Origin: Bacteroidales bacterium
Lineage (GTDB): Bacteria > Bacteroidota > Bacteroidia > Bacteroidales > UBA1402
DNA: 64,000 nucleotides
Assembly: GCA_017468435.1 (NCBI GenBank)
Contig: JAFUIP010000011.1
Coordinates: 62,001 to 126,000, forward strand
Direction: 5' to 3'
Below the pieces are notes generated by a model, which ran no database searches, was not told the origin of the DNA, and was given only the letters and a program-made list of their open reading frames with translations. Position numbers and translations under genes: made by a program. Below are positions 18,783-28,019 of this stretch, one piece after another. The number at the start of each line of letters is the position of its first letter. Position 1 is the stretch's first letter.

Positions 18783-19779
18783 CAAATACTTACTTTCCGA
18801 TTTGGTATATCGTTTGCAGAAAAAAGGCTACGATGCAAAGCAAGCTGACTTAGTGGTCCGCAGTTTCTTTGCTGCCATCGAAAACGGACTCGAGCAAGAT
18901 GAGTTGGTGAAAGTGAACGGATTCGGCCAATTCAAATTGCAAAGGGTAGAGGCTCGTCAGAGTGTGGATGTCAATACCGGTGAACGTGTCGAAATAAAGG
19001 CGCATAGCAAAATCAGTTTCTTGCCTGATGCTACGCTGAAAGAATTGGTGAACGAACCTCTGTCTCATTTGCAGCCTGTCGTGATTGACGCTCCAAATGA
19101 AGATGTTGCCGATACGCAAACTCAAATGCAAGCGCAAATGCAAACTCAAATGCAAGCGCAAGCGCAAGTGCAAACTCTTTCTGTTGATAATGTTAAACCC
19201 GAAAATACCGAAACGATGAAAAAAGAACAAGCCCCGAAAAAGGCCCCGAAAAAAGCTACGACAAAAGATCAAAAGCCTGTTTTTGAAGTGGAAGAAACGA
19301 AAGATGTCAAGAAAAACAATCAGAAGAAATCCAATGGATGGTGGCTGATTCTCCTTTCGTTGATAGTGATTGCCTTGGTTATTTATGCCATGACCTCTAT
19401 GGGAAACAAGAAAGTAAACAAAAAGGAACCTGTTAAGACTGAGACTTCTGCGCCCGTACAACAAACTGTGGTGTCTGAACCTGTCGAACAGACGCCTCCT
19501 GCCATCGACCCAAGTGCTTGGCCCACCCTGAAGACTGTTACTCTTGAAAAAGGCCAGCGTCTAACTTTGCTTGCTTTGGAAAACTACGGAGACAAAGTAT
19601 TTTGGGTGTATATTTACGAAGCCAACAAAGATGTCATGCCTAATCCCAATCAGTTGAAGGCTGGTACGAAGATTCGCATTCCTCAGTTGCCGGTAGGTCT
19701 GATCAATGCCAAAGATGCTTCATGTATGGCAAGAGCCAAGGCGCTCGAAGATAAGTATAGAGCTCAATTCGCGAAATAA
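18775..19779 (+). CDS. Membrane-anchored HU-domain protein with extracytoplasmic LysM-like domain
   Basis: A 334-aa protein with an uncommon domain order. Residues 1-93 are an HU/IHF-type DNA-binding domain (LVKVNGFGQFKLQRVEARQSVDVNTGERVEIKAHSKI). Residues 114-133 are a Gln/Met repeat, and 148-186 are Lys-rich. Residues 189-205 form one hydrophobic span (WWLILLSLIVIALVIYA) preceded by KKNNQKKSN, which by the positive-inside rule puts the HU part in the cytoplasm. After a Pro/Thr/Glu linker, residues 253-303 resemble LysM (LEKGQRLTLLALENYGD, WVYIYEANKD, LKAGTKIRIP). The inferred role is a physical link between nucleoid and cell wall. It overlaps the upstream HU gene by 8 nt. Confidence 0.85.
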   Translation: MNNKYLLSDLVYRLQKKGYDAKQADLVVRSFFAAIENGLEQDELVKVNGFGQFKLQRVEARQSVDVNTGERVEIKAHSKISFLPDATLKELVNEPLSHLQPVVIDAPNEDVADTQTQMQAQMQTQMQAQAQVQTLSVDNVKPENTETMKKEQAPKKAPKKATTKDQKPVFEVEETKDVKKNNQKKSNGWWLILLSLIVIALVIYAMTSMGNKKVNKKEPVKTETSAPVQQTVVSEPVEQTPPAIDPSAWPTLKTVTLEKGQRLTLLALENYGDKVFWVYIYEANKDVMPNPNQLKAGTKIRIPQLPVGLINAKDASCMARAKALEDKYRAQFAK

Positions 19780-19799
19780 ACCTTTTAAATTTATATACA

Positions 19800-20795
19800 A
19801 TGAGTAATCAAGTTGATATCAGAGAGTTGAATGCACTCATCGAGAAAAAGAGCGCCTTTGTGGACATGATTAACCTGGGCATGGATAGAGTCATTGTGGG
19901 TCAAAAACACTTGGTGGAGTCTTTGCTGATAGGTCTTTTATCTGACGGACACATTTTGCTGGAAGGTGTACCCGGTTTGGCCAAAACAATGGCTATCAAA
20001 ACCTTGGCTTCGCTTATTGATGCTAAATACAGCCGTATCCAGTTCACGCCCGACCTTTTGCCCGCCGACGTGTTGGGTACCATGATTTACAGCCAGAAAA
20101 CGGAGGAATTCTCCGTGAAGAAAGGTCCGATTTTTGCCAACTTCGTCTTGGCCGATGAAATTAACCGTGCGCCTGCCAAGGTACAGAGCGCTTTGCTGGA
20201 AGCTATGCAGGAAAGACAAGTGACTATTGGCGACCATACTTTCCCCTTGTCGGCTCCATTCTTGGTAATGGCCACTCAAAACCCCATTGAACAAGAAGGA
20301 ACCTATCCGCTGCCCGAAGCTCAGATGGACCGTTTCTTGATGAAGGTAGTGATCGATTATCCTAAAAAGGAAGAAGAATGTCGCATCGTGCGCATGAATA
20401 TTGCCGGTGAACACGAAGCCGTGAAGCCTGTCTTGACTGCTCAGGAAATTCTGGAAGCTCGTAAGGTAGTTCGTCAGGTGTATATGGACGAAAAAATTGA
20501 ACGTTACATCATTGATTTGGTATTTGCTACCCGTTTCCCGCAGGATTATGGTTTGTCGTCGCTCAAGGACATGATTTCTTTCGGTGGATCGCCCCGTGCA
20601 TCTATCAGTTTGGCTTTGGCTGCACGCACTTACGCCTTTATCAAACACCGCGGATATGTTATTCCCGAAGACGTTCGTACCGTGGCTCATGATGTCTTGC
20701 GTCATCGTATTGGTTTGAGTTACGAAGCTGAAGCCAATAACATGACTTGCGACGAAATTATCAGCGAAATCCTCAACGCAGTTCAAGTTCCTTAA
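19800..20795 (+). CDS. MoxR-family AAA+ ATPase
   Basis: A 331-aa AAA+ protein. It has Walker A LEGVPGLAKTMAIKT (the GxPGxAKT variant typical of MoxR), Walker B FVLADEINRAPAKVQSALLEAMQE, sensor 1 MATQNPIEQEGTYPLPEAQMDRF and a C-terminal lid domain. MoxR ATPases act as chaperones with VWA-domain partners. It heads the run moxR, DUF58, membrane protein, batA-E, the standard Bacteroidota Bat locus, and starts 20 nt after the HU-LysM gene. Confidence 0.95.
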   Translation: MSNQVDIRELNALIEKKSAFVDMINLGMDRVIVGQKHLVESLLIGLLSDGHILLEGVPGLAKTMAIKTLASLIDAKYSRIQFTPDLLPADVLGTMIYSQKTEEFSVKKGPIFANFVLADEINRAPAKVQSALLEAMQERQVTIGDHTFPLSAPFLVMATQNPIEQEGTYPLPEAQMDRFLMKVVIDYPKKEEECRIVRMNIAGEHEAVKPVLTAQEILEARKVVRQVYMDEKIERYIIDLVFATRFPQDYGLSSLKDMISFGGSPRASISLALAARTYAFIKHRGYVIPEDVRTVAHDVLRHRIGLSYEAEANNMTCDEIISEILNAVQVP

Positions 20796-20807
20796 TCTGT
20801 CTTTGAT

Positions 20808-21677
20808 ATGGAAACCACCGATTTGTTGAAAAAGGTTCGACAGATTGAAATCAAGACGAGAGGATTGTCACGCAATATCTTTGCCGGCCAGTATCATACG
20901 GCTTTTAAAGGACGTGGTATGGCTTTCTCGGAAGTGCGTGAATATCAGTTTGGAGACGATATCCGTAACATCGATTGGAATGTGACGGCTCGCTTCAATA
21001 CGCCTTTTGTGAAGGTTTTCGAAGAAGAACGAGAGTTGACGGTGATGCTTTTGGTGGATGTTTCCGGCAGTCGTGCTTTTGGATCCGGCCGAATGTTGAA
21101 ACAAGATATGGTCACTGAAATTGCGGCGACATTGGCTTTTTCTGCCATTCACAACAACGATAAGATTGGTTTGATTTTCTTCTCCGACAGAATGGAGAAA
21201 TTCATTCCCCCACAAAAAGGCAAGAAGCATATTCTCTACTTGATTCGCGAACTTCTTAGCTACGAGCCTACGGAGAAAAAGACCGATATTGCTGAAGCAC
21301 TGCGTTATATGACAAGCGCCATCAAGAAACGTTGTACGGCTTTCATTATTTCTGACTTCCTCGACACCAAGGACTTCAAGACCGACCTGACCATTGCCAA
21401 CCGCAAACACGATGTGGTGGCCCTGCAAGTGTTCGATCATAGAGAGGCTGTGCTTCCCAATGTGGGTTTGTTGCGCGTAAAAGATGCTGAAACAGAGCAG
21501 GAAATCTTGGTAGATTCTTCTTCCCGCAAGCTTAGATATCAGTATGAGCAATGGTGGCAGCAACACCAAGAACATGTGGTTGATACCTTCAAAAAGTCGA
21601 AAGTGGATCATGTGTCCATTTCTACCGAAGACGACTATGTGCGTTCGCTGATGGCATTGTTTAACCTTAGAAACTAG
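20808..21677 (+). CDS. DUF58-domain protein of the Bat locus
   Basis: A 289-aa protein. The DUF58 signature is FSEVREYQFGDDIRNIDWNVTARFNTPFVKVFEEERE. It is followed by a VWA-like fold with LLVDVSGSRAFG, a DxSxS metal-site motif. It is soluble, without membrane spans. DUF58 proteins accompany MoxR ATPases and are presumed substrates or adaptors. It is 12 nt after moxR and 6 nt before the next gene. Confidence 0.93.
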   Translation: METTDLLKKVRQIEIKTRGLSRNIFAGQYHTAFKGRGMAFSEVREYQFGDDIRNIDWNVTARFNTPFVKVFEEERELTVMLLVDVSGSRAFGSGRMLKQDMVTEIAATLAFSAIHNNDKIGLIFFSDRMEKFIPPQKGKKHILYLIRELLSYEPTEKKTDIAEALRYMTSAIKKRCTAFIISDFLDTKDFKTDLTIANRKHDVVALQVFDHREAVLPNVGLLRVKDAETEQEILVDSSSRKLRYQYEQWWQQHQEHVVDTFKKSKVDHVSISTEDDYVRSLMALFNLRN

Positions 21678-21683
21678 AAACTT

Positions 21684-22658
21684 ATGAGACGAATTGCATT
21701 ATTTTTCCTGTGCTTGTCCATGAGTATTGGTTTGTGGGCTGCCAAGGTGAGTGTAGATGTACGCCTGGATTCTGTCAGCATGTTTATCGGAAACCAGAAT
21801 CGCTACTACTTGGAGTTGAGCGTGCCTATGGAATCTGAGGTGAATATTCCTGTGTTTCTGCAAGATACCTTGGTAAACGGCATTTACATCCTTGAAAGAA
21901 GCGAATTGGACAGCGTCAAAATAGACAATGGCCGCAAGCGTTTGTCTATGAATTATTTGTTGACCTCTTTCGATGCCGAATTGTATTATATTCCGCCGGT
22001 TCATGTGCAGGTTGATGGCGAAGATTACGAGAGCAATTATCTGACGCTTAAGGTAATGACCTACGATGTGGATACCACTTCCATGGAAATTTTCGATATC
22101 AAGCCCATCGAGAAGGCACCTTTTGTCATAAGCGATTATTTTCTGAGCATTGGTCTGCCCATTCTTGGTATCGCTTTGATTGTCTTGATGGTTTATCTGT
22201 TCAGAAGATTTTATCGACCCAAGGAAAAATTGGAAGAAATAGATCCGGAATTGCTTTTGCCGCCTCACGAAGTGGCTTTGAAAGCTTTGGACGATATCAA
22301 GCAGGAAACGCTCTGGCAGCAAGGAAGATACAAAGAATTCTACACCCGTCTGACCGATGTGGTGCGTGTGTATATGTCGCGACGTTTTGGCTTTTCGGCC
22401 ATGGAAATGACCACTTTGGAGATTCTTCCCATTTTGAAGAAAATGCCTGAAACTGCCGAATTGTATCAATCTATGAAAGAACTTCTCGAATTGTCTGATT
22501 TTGTGAAGTTTGCCAAGATGAATCCTCTGCCCGAAGAAAACGAACGCAGCATGCGCGATGCTTATTCCTTTGTGGAACAGACCAAGGAAGTTCCCATGGC
22601 AGAGCCCTCTGCACCATCCGATACCCATGAAAATGAAACTAAAGATTTGACAGAATGA
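21684..22658 (+). CDS. Bat-locus inner-membrane protein with signal peptide
   Basis: A 324-aa protein. The N-terminal signal peptide is MRRIALFFLCLSMSIGLWA. A periplasmic beta domain (about 20-145) is followed by one membrane span near 150-172 (FLSIGLPILGIALIVLMVYLF). A cytoplasmic alpha-helical part (about 190-300) contains LWQQGRYKEFYTRLTDVVRVYMSRRF, reminiscent of the DUF4381/BatD C-terminal region. It always sits between DUF58 and batA in related loci. No enzymatic motif was recognised. Its end overlaps batA by 4 nt. Confidence 0.8.
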   Translation: MRRIALFFLCLSMSIGLWAAKVSVDVRLDSVSMFIGNQNRYYLELSVPMESEVNIPVFLQDTLVNGIYILERSELDSVKIDNGRKRLSMNYLLTSFDAELYYIPPVHVQVDGEDYESNYLTLKVMTYDVDTTSMEIFDIKPIEKAPFVISDYFLSIGLPILGIALIVLMVYLFRRFYRPKEKLEEIDPELLLPPHEVALKALDDIKQETLWQQGRYKEFYTRLTDVVRVYMSRRFGFSAMEMTTLEILPILKKMPETAELYQSMKELLELSDFVKFAKMNPLPEENERSMRDAYSFVEQTKEVPMAEPSAPSDTHENETKDLTE

Positions 22659-23635
22659 CATTTGCACATCCATATTATTTTTTGTTGCTGCTTTTGCTGC
22701 TGCCGGCCATCGTTTGGTATGTGATTAAGCGCAAGAAACGTTATGCCAGCATTCAGGTGTCTAATACCTTTGCTTTCAAGGGTATGAAGCCGTCTTGGAA
22801 ACAAGCCTTGCAACATCTTCCTTTTGTGTTGCGTTGTTTGGTTTTTGCGCTCGTGGTATTGGTTTTGGCCCGTCCGCAGAGCATAGACAGTTGGCAGAAC
22901 ACCTCAACCGAAGGTATTGATATTGTGGTTTCTCTTGATATTTCCACTTCCATGTTGGCCGAAGATTTGAAGCCCAATCGTTTGGAAGCAGCCAAGAGCA
23001 TTGCATCCGCATTTGTGGCCGATCGTCATAACGATAATATCGGTTTGGTGCTCTTCGCAGGCGAGAGTTTCACGCAATGTCCGCTCACGACCGATCATGC
23101 CGTGTTGATGAATCTATTCGGAAGCATTCAATGTGGTATGATCGAAGATGGTACGGCCATCGGTCTGGGTTTGGCCAATGCCGTGAGCCGCATCAAGGAT
23201 TCCCAGGCAAAATCCAAGGTGATTATCCTGCTCACCGATGGTACCAACAACAGGGGAGACATTGCTCCGGTGACAGCGGCAGAATTGGCTAAAACCTTTG
23301 GTATCAGGGTTTATACCATAGGCGTGGGAACCAAAGGAAAGGCTCCGTATCCATTCCACACTGCTAATGGCGTGGTGTATCAGAATATTGATGTGGACAT
23401 TGACGAAGAACCGCTCAAGCAGATTGCTTCCCTTACCGACGGCCGTTATTTCCGCGCCACCGACAATGCCACCTTGGCCTCTGTATATCAGGAAATAGAT
23501 AAGTTGGAAAAGACCAAGATGAAGGTGCAGGAATATAGCAAACGTCAGGAAGAGTTCCGTCCTTTCGCTTTGGCGGCTTTTGTGTTGTTACTGATGGAGA
23601 TCCTGCTTCGTCAATTGTTACGTAGTTTGCCTTAA
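22655..23635 (+). CDS. batA: BatA, membrane VWA-domain protein
   Basis: A 326-aa protein. Membrane spans are near residues 5-20 and 52-70, and again at the C-terminus (about 305-322). The VWA domain in between has the intact MIDAS motif VVSLDISTSML (DxSxS) with ILLTDGTNNRGD. VWA domains bind partners through a metal ion. In Bacteroides fragilis the bat operon was linked to oxygen tolerance. It overlaps the previous gene by 4 nt and lies 11 nt before batB, with which it is paralogous. Confidence 0.93.
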   Translation: MTFAHPYYFLLLLLLLPAIVWYVIKRKKRYASIQVSNTFAFKGMKPSWKQALQHLPFVLRCLVFALVVLVLARPQSIDSWQNTSTEGIDIVVSLDISTSMLAEDLKPNRLEAAKSIASAFVADRHNDNIGLVLFAGESFTQCPLTTDHAVLMNLFGSIQCGMIEDGTAIGLGLANAVSRIKDSQAKSKVIILLTDGTNNRGDIAPVTAAELAKTFGIRVYTIGVGTKGKAPYPFHTANGVVYQNIDVDIDEEPLKQIASLTDGRYFRATDNATLASVYQEIDKLEKTKMKVQEYSKRQEEFRPFALAAFVLLLMEILLRQLLRSLP

Positions 23636-23646
23636 ATCAGCTGATT

Positions 23647-24663
23647 ATGTTTAGATTTGAACATCCGAATTATTTATATCTTCTGCTGCTGGTGCCTATT
23701 TTGCTGGCGCTTTTCCTGTATAGGAATTTCTTGCAGAAACATCGTCTGAAAAAGTACGGCAATCCGGCATTGTTGGCTCAGTTGATGCCTTCCGTTTCGC
23801 CGGCCCGCCAAGTTTGGCATATTGTGCTTCAATTGTTTGCCCTCACGCTTTGCGTCTTCATGCTGGCAGGTCCGCAGTTTGGTTCCAAGTTGGAAAAAAT
23901 TAAACGACAGGGTAGCGAACTGATGATAGCCTTGGACGTTTCCCGTTCGATGAATGCTCAGGACATTGCACCCAGCCGTATGGACAAGGCCAAGCAGACG
24001 CTATCGAAACTCATAGACGAATTGTCCAACGATAAAATAGGACTTATTGTCTTTGCCGGCGATGCCTATACGCAGCTTCCCATCACGGCCGATTATGTTT
24101 CGGCCAAAATGTTTCTGAACACCATTTCCACTGATATGGTGCCGGTGCAGGGAACCGCCATCGGTAAGGCTTTGGAGCTGGCCATGCGCTCTTTCGGTGC
24201 GAAAACCGAGGCAGACCGTGCCATTGTGGTCATTACCGATGGCGAGAATCACGAAGACGATGCGCTCGCTAAGGCGAAGGCTTGTTTAGAGGCAGGTGTG
24301 CGCGTTCATGTTATCGGTATGGGACAGCCGAAAGGTGCGCCCATTCCTTTGGGTCGTGCAAACGATTTTCACAAGGATAAAGAAGGCAATGTGGTTATCA
24401 GCAAGTTGAACGAGGATATGTGTCGTCAGATTGCGCAGGCGGGTGGCGGCCTATATGTGCGCAGCGACAATTCCAACGCGGCGCTGAAAATGCTGCTCCA
24501 GGAATTGGGCAAGATGAATCAGGCAGACATCGAGACCACCGTTTATACAGAATACGACGATCAGTTCCCTTCATTGGCTTGGGTGATGTTGTTTATCCTT
24601 TTGATGGATATGTTTATCTTGGAACGCAGAAACGATAAAATGAAAAACATTAAATTATTTTGA
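23647..24663 (+). CDS. batB: BatB, membrane VWA-domain protein
   Basis: A 338-aa paralogue of BatA with the same build: two N-terminal spans (about 8-24 and 60-78), a VWA domain with MIDAS LMIALDVSRSMNAQDIAPSR and VVITDGENHEDDA, and a C-terminal span (about 310-328). It likely forms a complex with BatA and the periplasmic Bat proteins. It is followed after one base by batC. Confidence 0.93.
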   Translation: MFRFEHPNYLYLLLLVPILLALFLYRNFLQKHRLKKYGNPALLAQLMPSVSPARQVWHIVLQLFALTLCVFMLAGPQFGSKLEKIKRQGSELMIALDVSRSMNAQDIAPSRMDKAKQTLSKLIDELSNDKIGLIVFAGDAYTQLPITADYVSAKMFLNTISTDMVPVQGTAIGKALELAMRSFGAKTEADRAIVVITDGENHEDDALAKAKACLEAGVRVHVIGMGQPKGAPIPLGRANDFHKDKEGNVVISKLNEDMCRQIAQAGGGLYVRSDNSNAALKMLLQELGKMNQADIETTVYTEYDDQFPSLAWVMLFILLMDMFILERRNDKMKNIKLF

Positions 24664-24664
24664 G

Positions 24665-25390
24665 ATGAAGTGCTTTAAAATAAGTATGATAACTTGTCTT
24701 TGCCTCTTGTTGTCGTTTCCGATGATGGCGCAAAAAGCCGAGCGGAAGCAGATAAGGGAAGGTAATAAGCAATACGAGGAGGGAAAATTCACCGAAGCCG
24801 AAATCGCGTATCGCAAGGCCTTGGAAGTGAACGAAGATTCTCCTCAATCTACCATGAATCTTGGCAATGCGCTCTATCGTCAGGAAAAGGCTGCCGAAGC
24901 TTTGGAACAATACAAGCGTCTTATTTCTGATGAAGATCATCCTGAAAGACAGGCGGATGCCTATCATAATATCGGAAATGTGATGATGCAGGCGCAAGAT
25001 TATAAGGCTGCTATTCAGGCTTATCAGCAATCTTTGATCAAACGTCCCTCTGACAATGAAACGCGTTATAATCTGGCATTGGCACAGGCTTTGTTGAAAC
25101 AACAGGAACAACAACAGCAGAACCAAGACCAGCAGGACGAGAATCAGCAGCAGGAACAACAAGAGCAAGAACAGCAACAGCAGCAAGAACAACCTCAAGA
25201 ACAAGAGAATAAGCAACAGCAAGAACAGCAACAAGAGCAAGAGCAGCAGGCTTCTCAGGAACAAATAAGTAAGGAGCAGGCTCAGCAATTGCTTGATGCG
25301 CTGATGCAAGACGAAGAAGAAGTTCAGGAAAAGGTCAAGGAATTGCAAATGCAGCAGTCTCAAGGCCGTAAAACAGATAAAGATTGGTAA
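24665..25390 (+). CDS. batC: BatC, TPR protein with long Gln/Glu tract
   Basis: A 241-aa exported protein with a signal peptide (about 1-22, ending MMAQ). Three TPR units follow (about 28-145: GNKQYEEGKFTEAEIAYRKAL, MNLGNALYRQEKAAEALEQYK, HNIGNVMMQAQDYKAAIQAYQ). Residues 146-200 are almost pure Gln and Glu, as in many BatC proteins, and may be a flexible spacer. The nearly repetitive DNA of this tract (about 25100-25265) is a likely site of length variation. It overlaps no neighbour but is one base after batB. Confidence 0.9.
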   Translation: MKCFKISMITCLCLLLSFPMMAQKAERKQIREGNKQYEEGKFTEAEIAYRKALEVNEDSPQSTMNLGNALYRQEKAAEALEQYKRLISDEDHPERQADAYHNIGNVMMQAQDYKAAIQAYQQSLIKRPSDNETRYNLALAQALLKQQEQQQQNQDQQDENQQQEQQEQEQQQQQEQPQEQENKQQQEQQQEQEQQASQEQISKEQAQQLLDALMQDEEEVQEKVKELQMQQSQGRKTDKDW

Positions 25391-25392
25391 TT

Positions 25393-27246
25393 ATGAATAA
25401 GATAATGAAAGGATTTGTGCTTTTGATGCTTTGTGTCTTGGCTTGGCCATTGCATGCAGAAGCCTCATTTACAGCGGAAGCGCCCTCCAAAGTGGTGGTA
25501 GGACAGCAGTTTCAGTTGAGCTATGTTTTCACCGATGTCGATCCGAAAGATTTCAGAGCTCCTGAGTTTGAGGGTTTTGATGTTTTGTTCGGCCCCTCCA
25601 CCTCGGTGTCATCTTCCACCCAGATTATTCAGGGAAAACGTACATCGAAGGTAGAACGACGCTACACCTATTACTTGGCAGCCAACAAAGAAGGAACTTA
25701 TACCATTCCTGCGGCAACGGCTACGGTAAAGAAGGAAACTTTGATATCTAACACGCTGACCATCACGGTTTTGCCTCAGGATGCCCAGCCCTCACAATCT
25801 TCAGGTCAGACTTCTTCGGGTGCATCTTCGTCACAGAGAACCGCCTCATCTGATGTGCTTTCGTCGGAAAACCTTTTTGTGCGTGCCATTCCTTCCAAAA
25901 CCAAGGTGTACGAACAAGAAGCTATTCTGCTTACCTACAAACTCTATTCTCGTGTGGATGTTGCCGGTTTGAACAATGTGAAATTTCCTGAGTACAAGGG
26001 ATTTATGGTGCAAGAAATAGAAGCTCCTGCCGAAGCGACCTGGGACATGGAAAACTATAAGGGCTTGAACTATCGCACCGTTGTGCTGAAGCAGAACATT
26101 CTTTTCCCTCAACAAGATGGCACGCTCACCATAGAGCAGGGCGATTTCGACGTAGTGGTGCGTCTGCGTACCCAAGGCGGACGTTCGCACAGTATTTTCG
26201 ATAGCTTCTTCGATACCTATCAAGATGTCAATAAGTCGCTCAAAAGCAATGCGGTAAACATTCAAGTAGAGGCTCTTCCATTCGGAAAACCGGCCGGATT
26301 CAATCCTTTCTGTGGCCAACTGAGTCTTTCGTCATCCATCTCGACACAAGAACTGAAGGCCGACGAAGCCCTGACCCTTACTTTGACGTTGAAGGGAAGC
26401 GGTAACATGAAGATGCTCAAGACGCCGGACATTAAGTTTCCTGCCGATTTCGATGTGTACGATCCTAAGGTAAACAACCAGTACAAGACCAGCACCGCCG
26501 GTGTTTCCGGTACCAAAACCATTGAATATCTTGTTATTCCCCGATATGCCGGTACTTTTGAGATTCCTTCTGTGGAAGTTTCTTATTTCGATTTGGCTAC
26601 CAAGTCTTACAAAACCCTGAAAACGGAGGCCTATACCCTGCAAGTGGCTCGCTCTGAAAATGCCGATGCTGCCACGGTTTCCGGCAATTATACGGCTACT
26701 ACCAAAGAAAATGTAAGAGTTTTGGGCCAGGATATTCGTTATATCAAATCGGGCAATCTCGAATTGAAACCTTATCCTGTTTACGTTTACGGAAAGTCTT
26801 GGTTCCCATGGGCTTATATTGTTCCTTTCGTGTTGTTTGTGATAATCTCTCTGCTGTATCGCAAGCAAATCAAAGCCAATGCTGACTTGGTAAAGGTGAG
26901 AACCCGAAAGGCTAACAAGGTGGCCGTGAAACGTTTGAAAAAAGCCGCCGCTTACCTGAAACAAAACGACAGAGCGCATTTCTACGAAGAAGTGCTGAAG
27001 GCGCTTTGGGGTTATACCAGCGATAAGTTGAACATTCCTCTTTCTGCGCTGACCAAGGATAATATGGATGCACAACTTTCTGATTGCCAAGTGTCTGAAG
27101 ATATCCGAAAGGATTATATGGCTATTTTGGAAGTATGTGAGTTTGAGCAATATGCACCTGGTCAAGGTTCTCAAACCATGGATGAACTCTACGCCAAGAC
27201 CATGGAAGTGATTGATAAAATGGAAAATACCATCAAGAAGCATTAA
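25393..27246 (+). CDS. batD: BatD, large periplasmic/membrane Bat protein
   Basis: A 617-aa protein from the ATG at 25393, two bases after the batC stop. A signal peptide (MNKIMKGFVLLMLCVLAWPLHA) is followed by tandem beta-sandwich segments (about 25-430) characteristic of the BatD family. One span lies near 462-482 (WAYIVPFVLFVIISLLY), and a cytoplasmic helical region with YLKQNDRAHFYEEVLKALWGYTSDKLNI ends the protein. That tail resembles the cytoplasmic part of the protein encoded at 21684-22658. Confidence 0.92.
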   Translation: MNKIMKGFVLLMLCVLAWPLHAEASFTAEAPSKVVVGQQFQLSYVFTDVDPKDFRAPEFEGFDVLFGPSTSVSSSTQIIQGKRTSKVERRYTYYLAANKEGTYTIPAATATVKKETLISNTLTITVLPQDAQPSQSSGQTSSGASSSQRTASSDVLSSENLFVRAIPSKTKVYEQEAILLTYKLYSRVDVAGLNNVKFPEYKGFMVQEIEAPAEATWDMENYKGLNYRTVVLKQNILFPQQDGTLTIEQGDFDVVVRLRTQGGRSHSIFDSFFDTYQDVNKSLKSNAVNIQVEALPFGKPAGFNPFCGQLSLSSSISTQELKADEALTLTLTLKGSGNMKMLKTPDIKFPADFDVYDPKVNNQYKTSTAGVSGTKTIEYLVIPRYAGTFEIPSVEVSYFDLATKSYKTLKTEAYTLQVARSENADAATVSGNYTATTKENVRVLGQDIRYIKSGNLELKPYPVYVYGKSWFPWAYIVPFVLFVIISLLYRKQIKANADLVKVRTRKANKVAVKRLKKAAAYLKQNDRAHFYEEVLKALWGYTSDKLNIPLSALTKDNMDAQLSDCQVSEDIRKDYMAILEVCEFEQYAPGQGSQTMDELYAKTMEVIDKMENTIKKH

Positions 27247-27250
27247 GATT

Positions 27251-28018
27251 ATGAAAAGAATATTGATTATACTGAGCGTATGTTTCAGCAGTTTTTTCTG
27301 TTTGAGCGCCCAAGAACAATTGCCCGTAGATTCTTTGTTGCAAAGAGCCTCACAGTCGTATGCGAGCGGTGATTACAAGTCATCTGCAGCTTATTACGAA
27401 GCCATTCTGGCTGCCCACGGCCAATCATATCAACTGTATTATAATTTAGGTAATGCCTATTTCAAGGCCGGGGAATATCCCAAGGCTATTTTGTATTACG
27501 AAAGAGCTATGTTGTTGAACCCCAGAGATAAGGATTTGCAGTTTAATCTGGAAATGTGTCAATCTCATGTGGTAGACAAGATTCAACCTTTGGGCGAAAT
27601 CCTCTTTGTTCGTTGGTATAAGGCTATTTTGAAATCTTGTTCGTCCAACACTTGGGCCTGGATCTCATTGGCTTGTTTTGCCATCTTTTTGGCTTCTTTG
27701 GCATGCTACTTCTTCGGTAAAACAAAATTGCTGAAAAAACTTTCCTTTTCTCTTGGCATTTTGTCAATAGTATTTTCTATTTTTACCCTCGTCAATGCAG
27801 GAAAACTTTACCATGCCTATCAGGAGCCGGACCAGGCCATCGTGTTTGCGCCATCGGTAACGGTGAAGAGTTCGCCCGATATGAGCGGTACCGATATTTT
27901 CTTGCTTCACGAAGGTACTAAGGTTCAGATAAAGAGCCGTTTGGGCGATTGGGTGGAAATCCGCTTGGCCGATGGCAGTGTGGGTTGGATGCCGGAGAAT
28001 TGTATAGAAATTATTTGA
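27251..28018 (+). CDS. batE: BatE, TPR and SH3-like domain protein
   Basis: A 255-aa protein. The start at 27251 gives a clean signal peptide (MKRILIILSVCFSSFFCLSA). TPR repeats follow (SQSYASGDYKSSAAYYEAIL, YYNLGNAYFKAGEYPKAILYYERAM). Two membrane spans lie near 135-155 and 163-185. The C-terminal bacterial SH3 domain (about 195-255) contains TVKSSPDMSGTDIFLLHEGTKVQIK and GDWVEIRLADGSVGWMPENCIE. It completes the Bat operon and lies 4 nt after batD. Confidence 0.92.
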   Translation: MKRILIILSVCFSSFFCLSAQEQLPVDSLLQRASQSYASGDYKSSAAYYEAILAAHGQSYQLYYNLGNAYFKAGEYPKAILYYERAMLLNPRDKDLQFNLEMCQSHVVDKIQPLGEILFVRWYKAILKSCSSNTWAWISLACFAIFLASLACYFFGKTKLLKKLSFSLGILSIVFSIFTLVNAGKLYHAYQEPDQAIVFAPSVTVKSSPDMSGTDIFLLHEGTKVQIKSRLGDWVEIRLADGSVGWMPENCIEII

Positions 28019-28019
28019 G

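Noticed and set aside
19108..19173. Short tandem CAAATGCAAGCG-like repeats as a CRISPR or regulatory repeat
   Set aside because: They lie in frame within the HU-LysM gene and simply encode its Gln/Met linker.
24650..25363. Leu-rich 237-codon membrane-like frame antisense to batC
   Set aside because: The poly-Leu run is the reverse complement of the Gln/Glu codons of batC; it has no independent support.
19800..28018. New AAA+/VWA system
   Set aside because: Gene order and domains match the described moxR-DUF58-batA-E locus of Bacteroidota.
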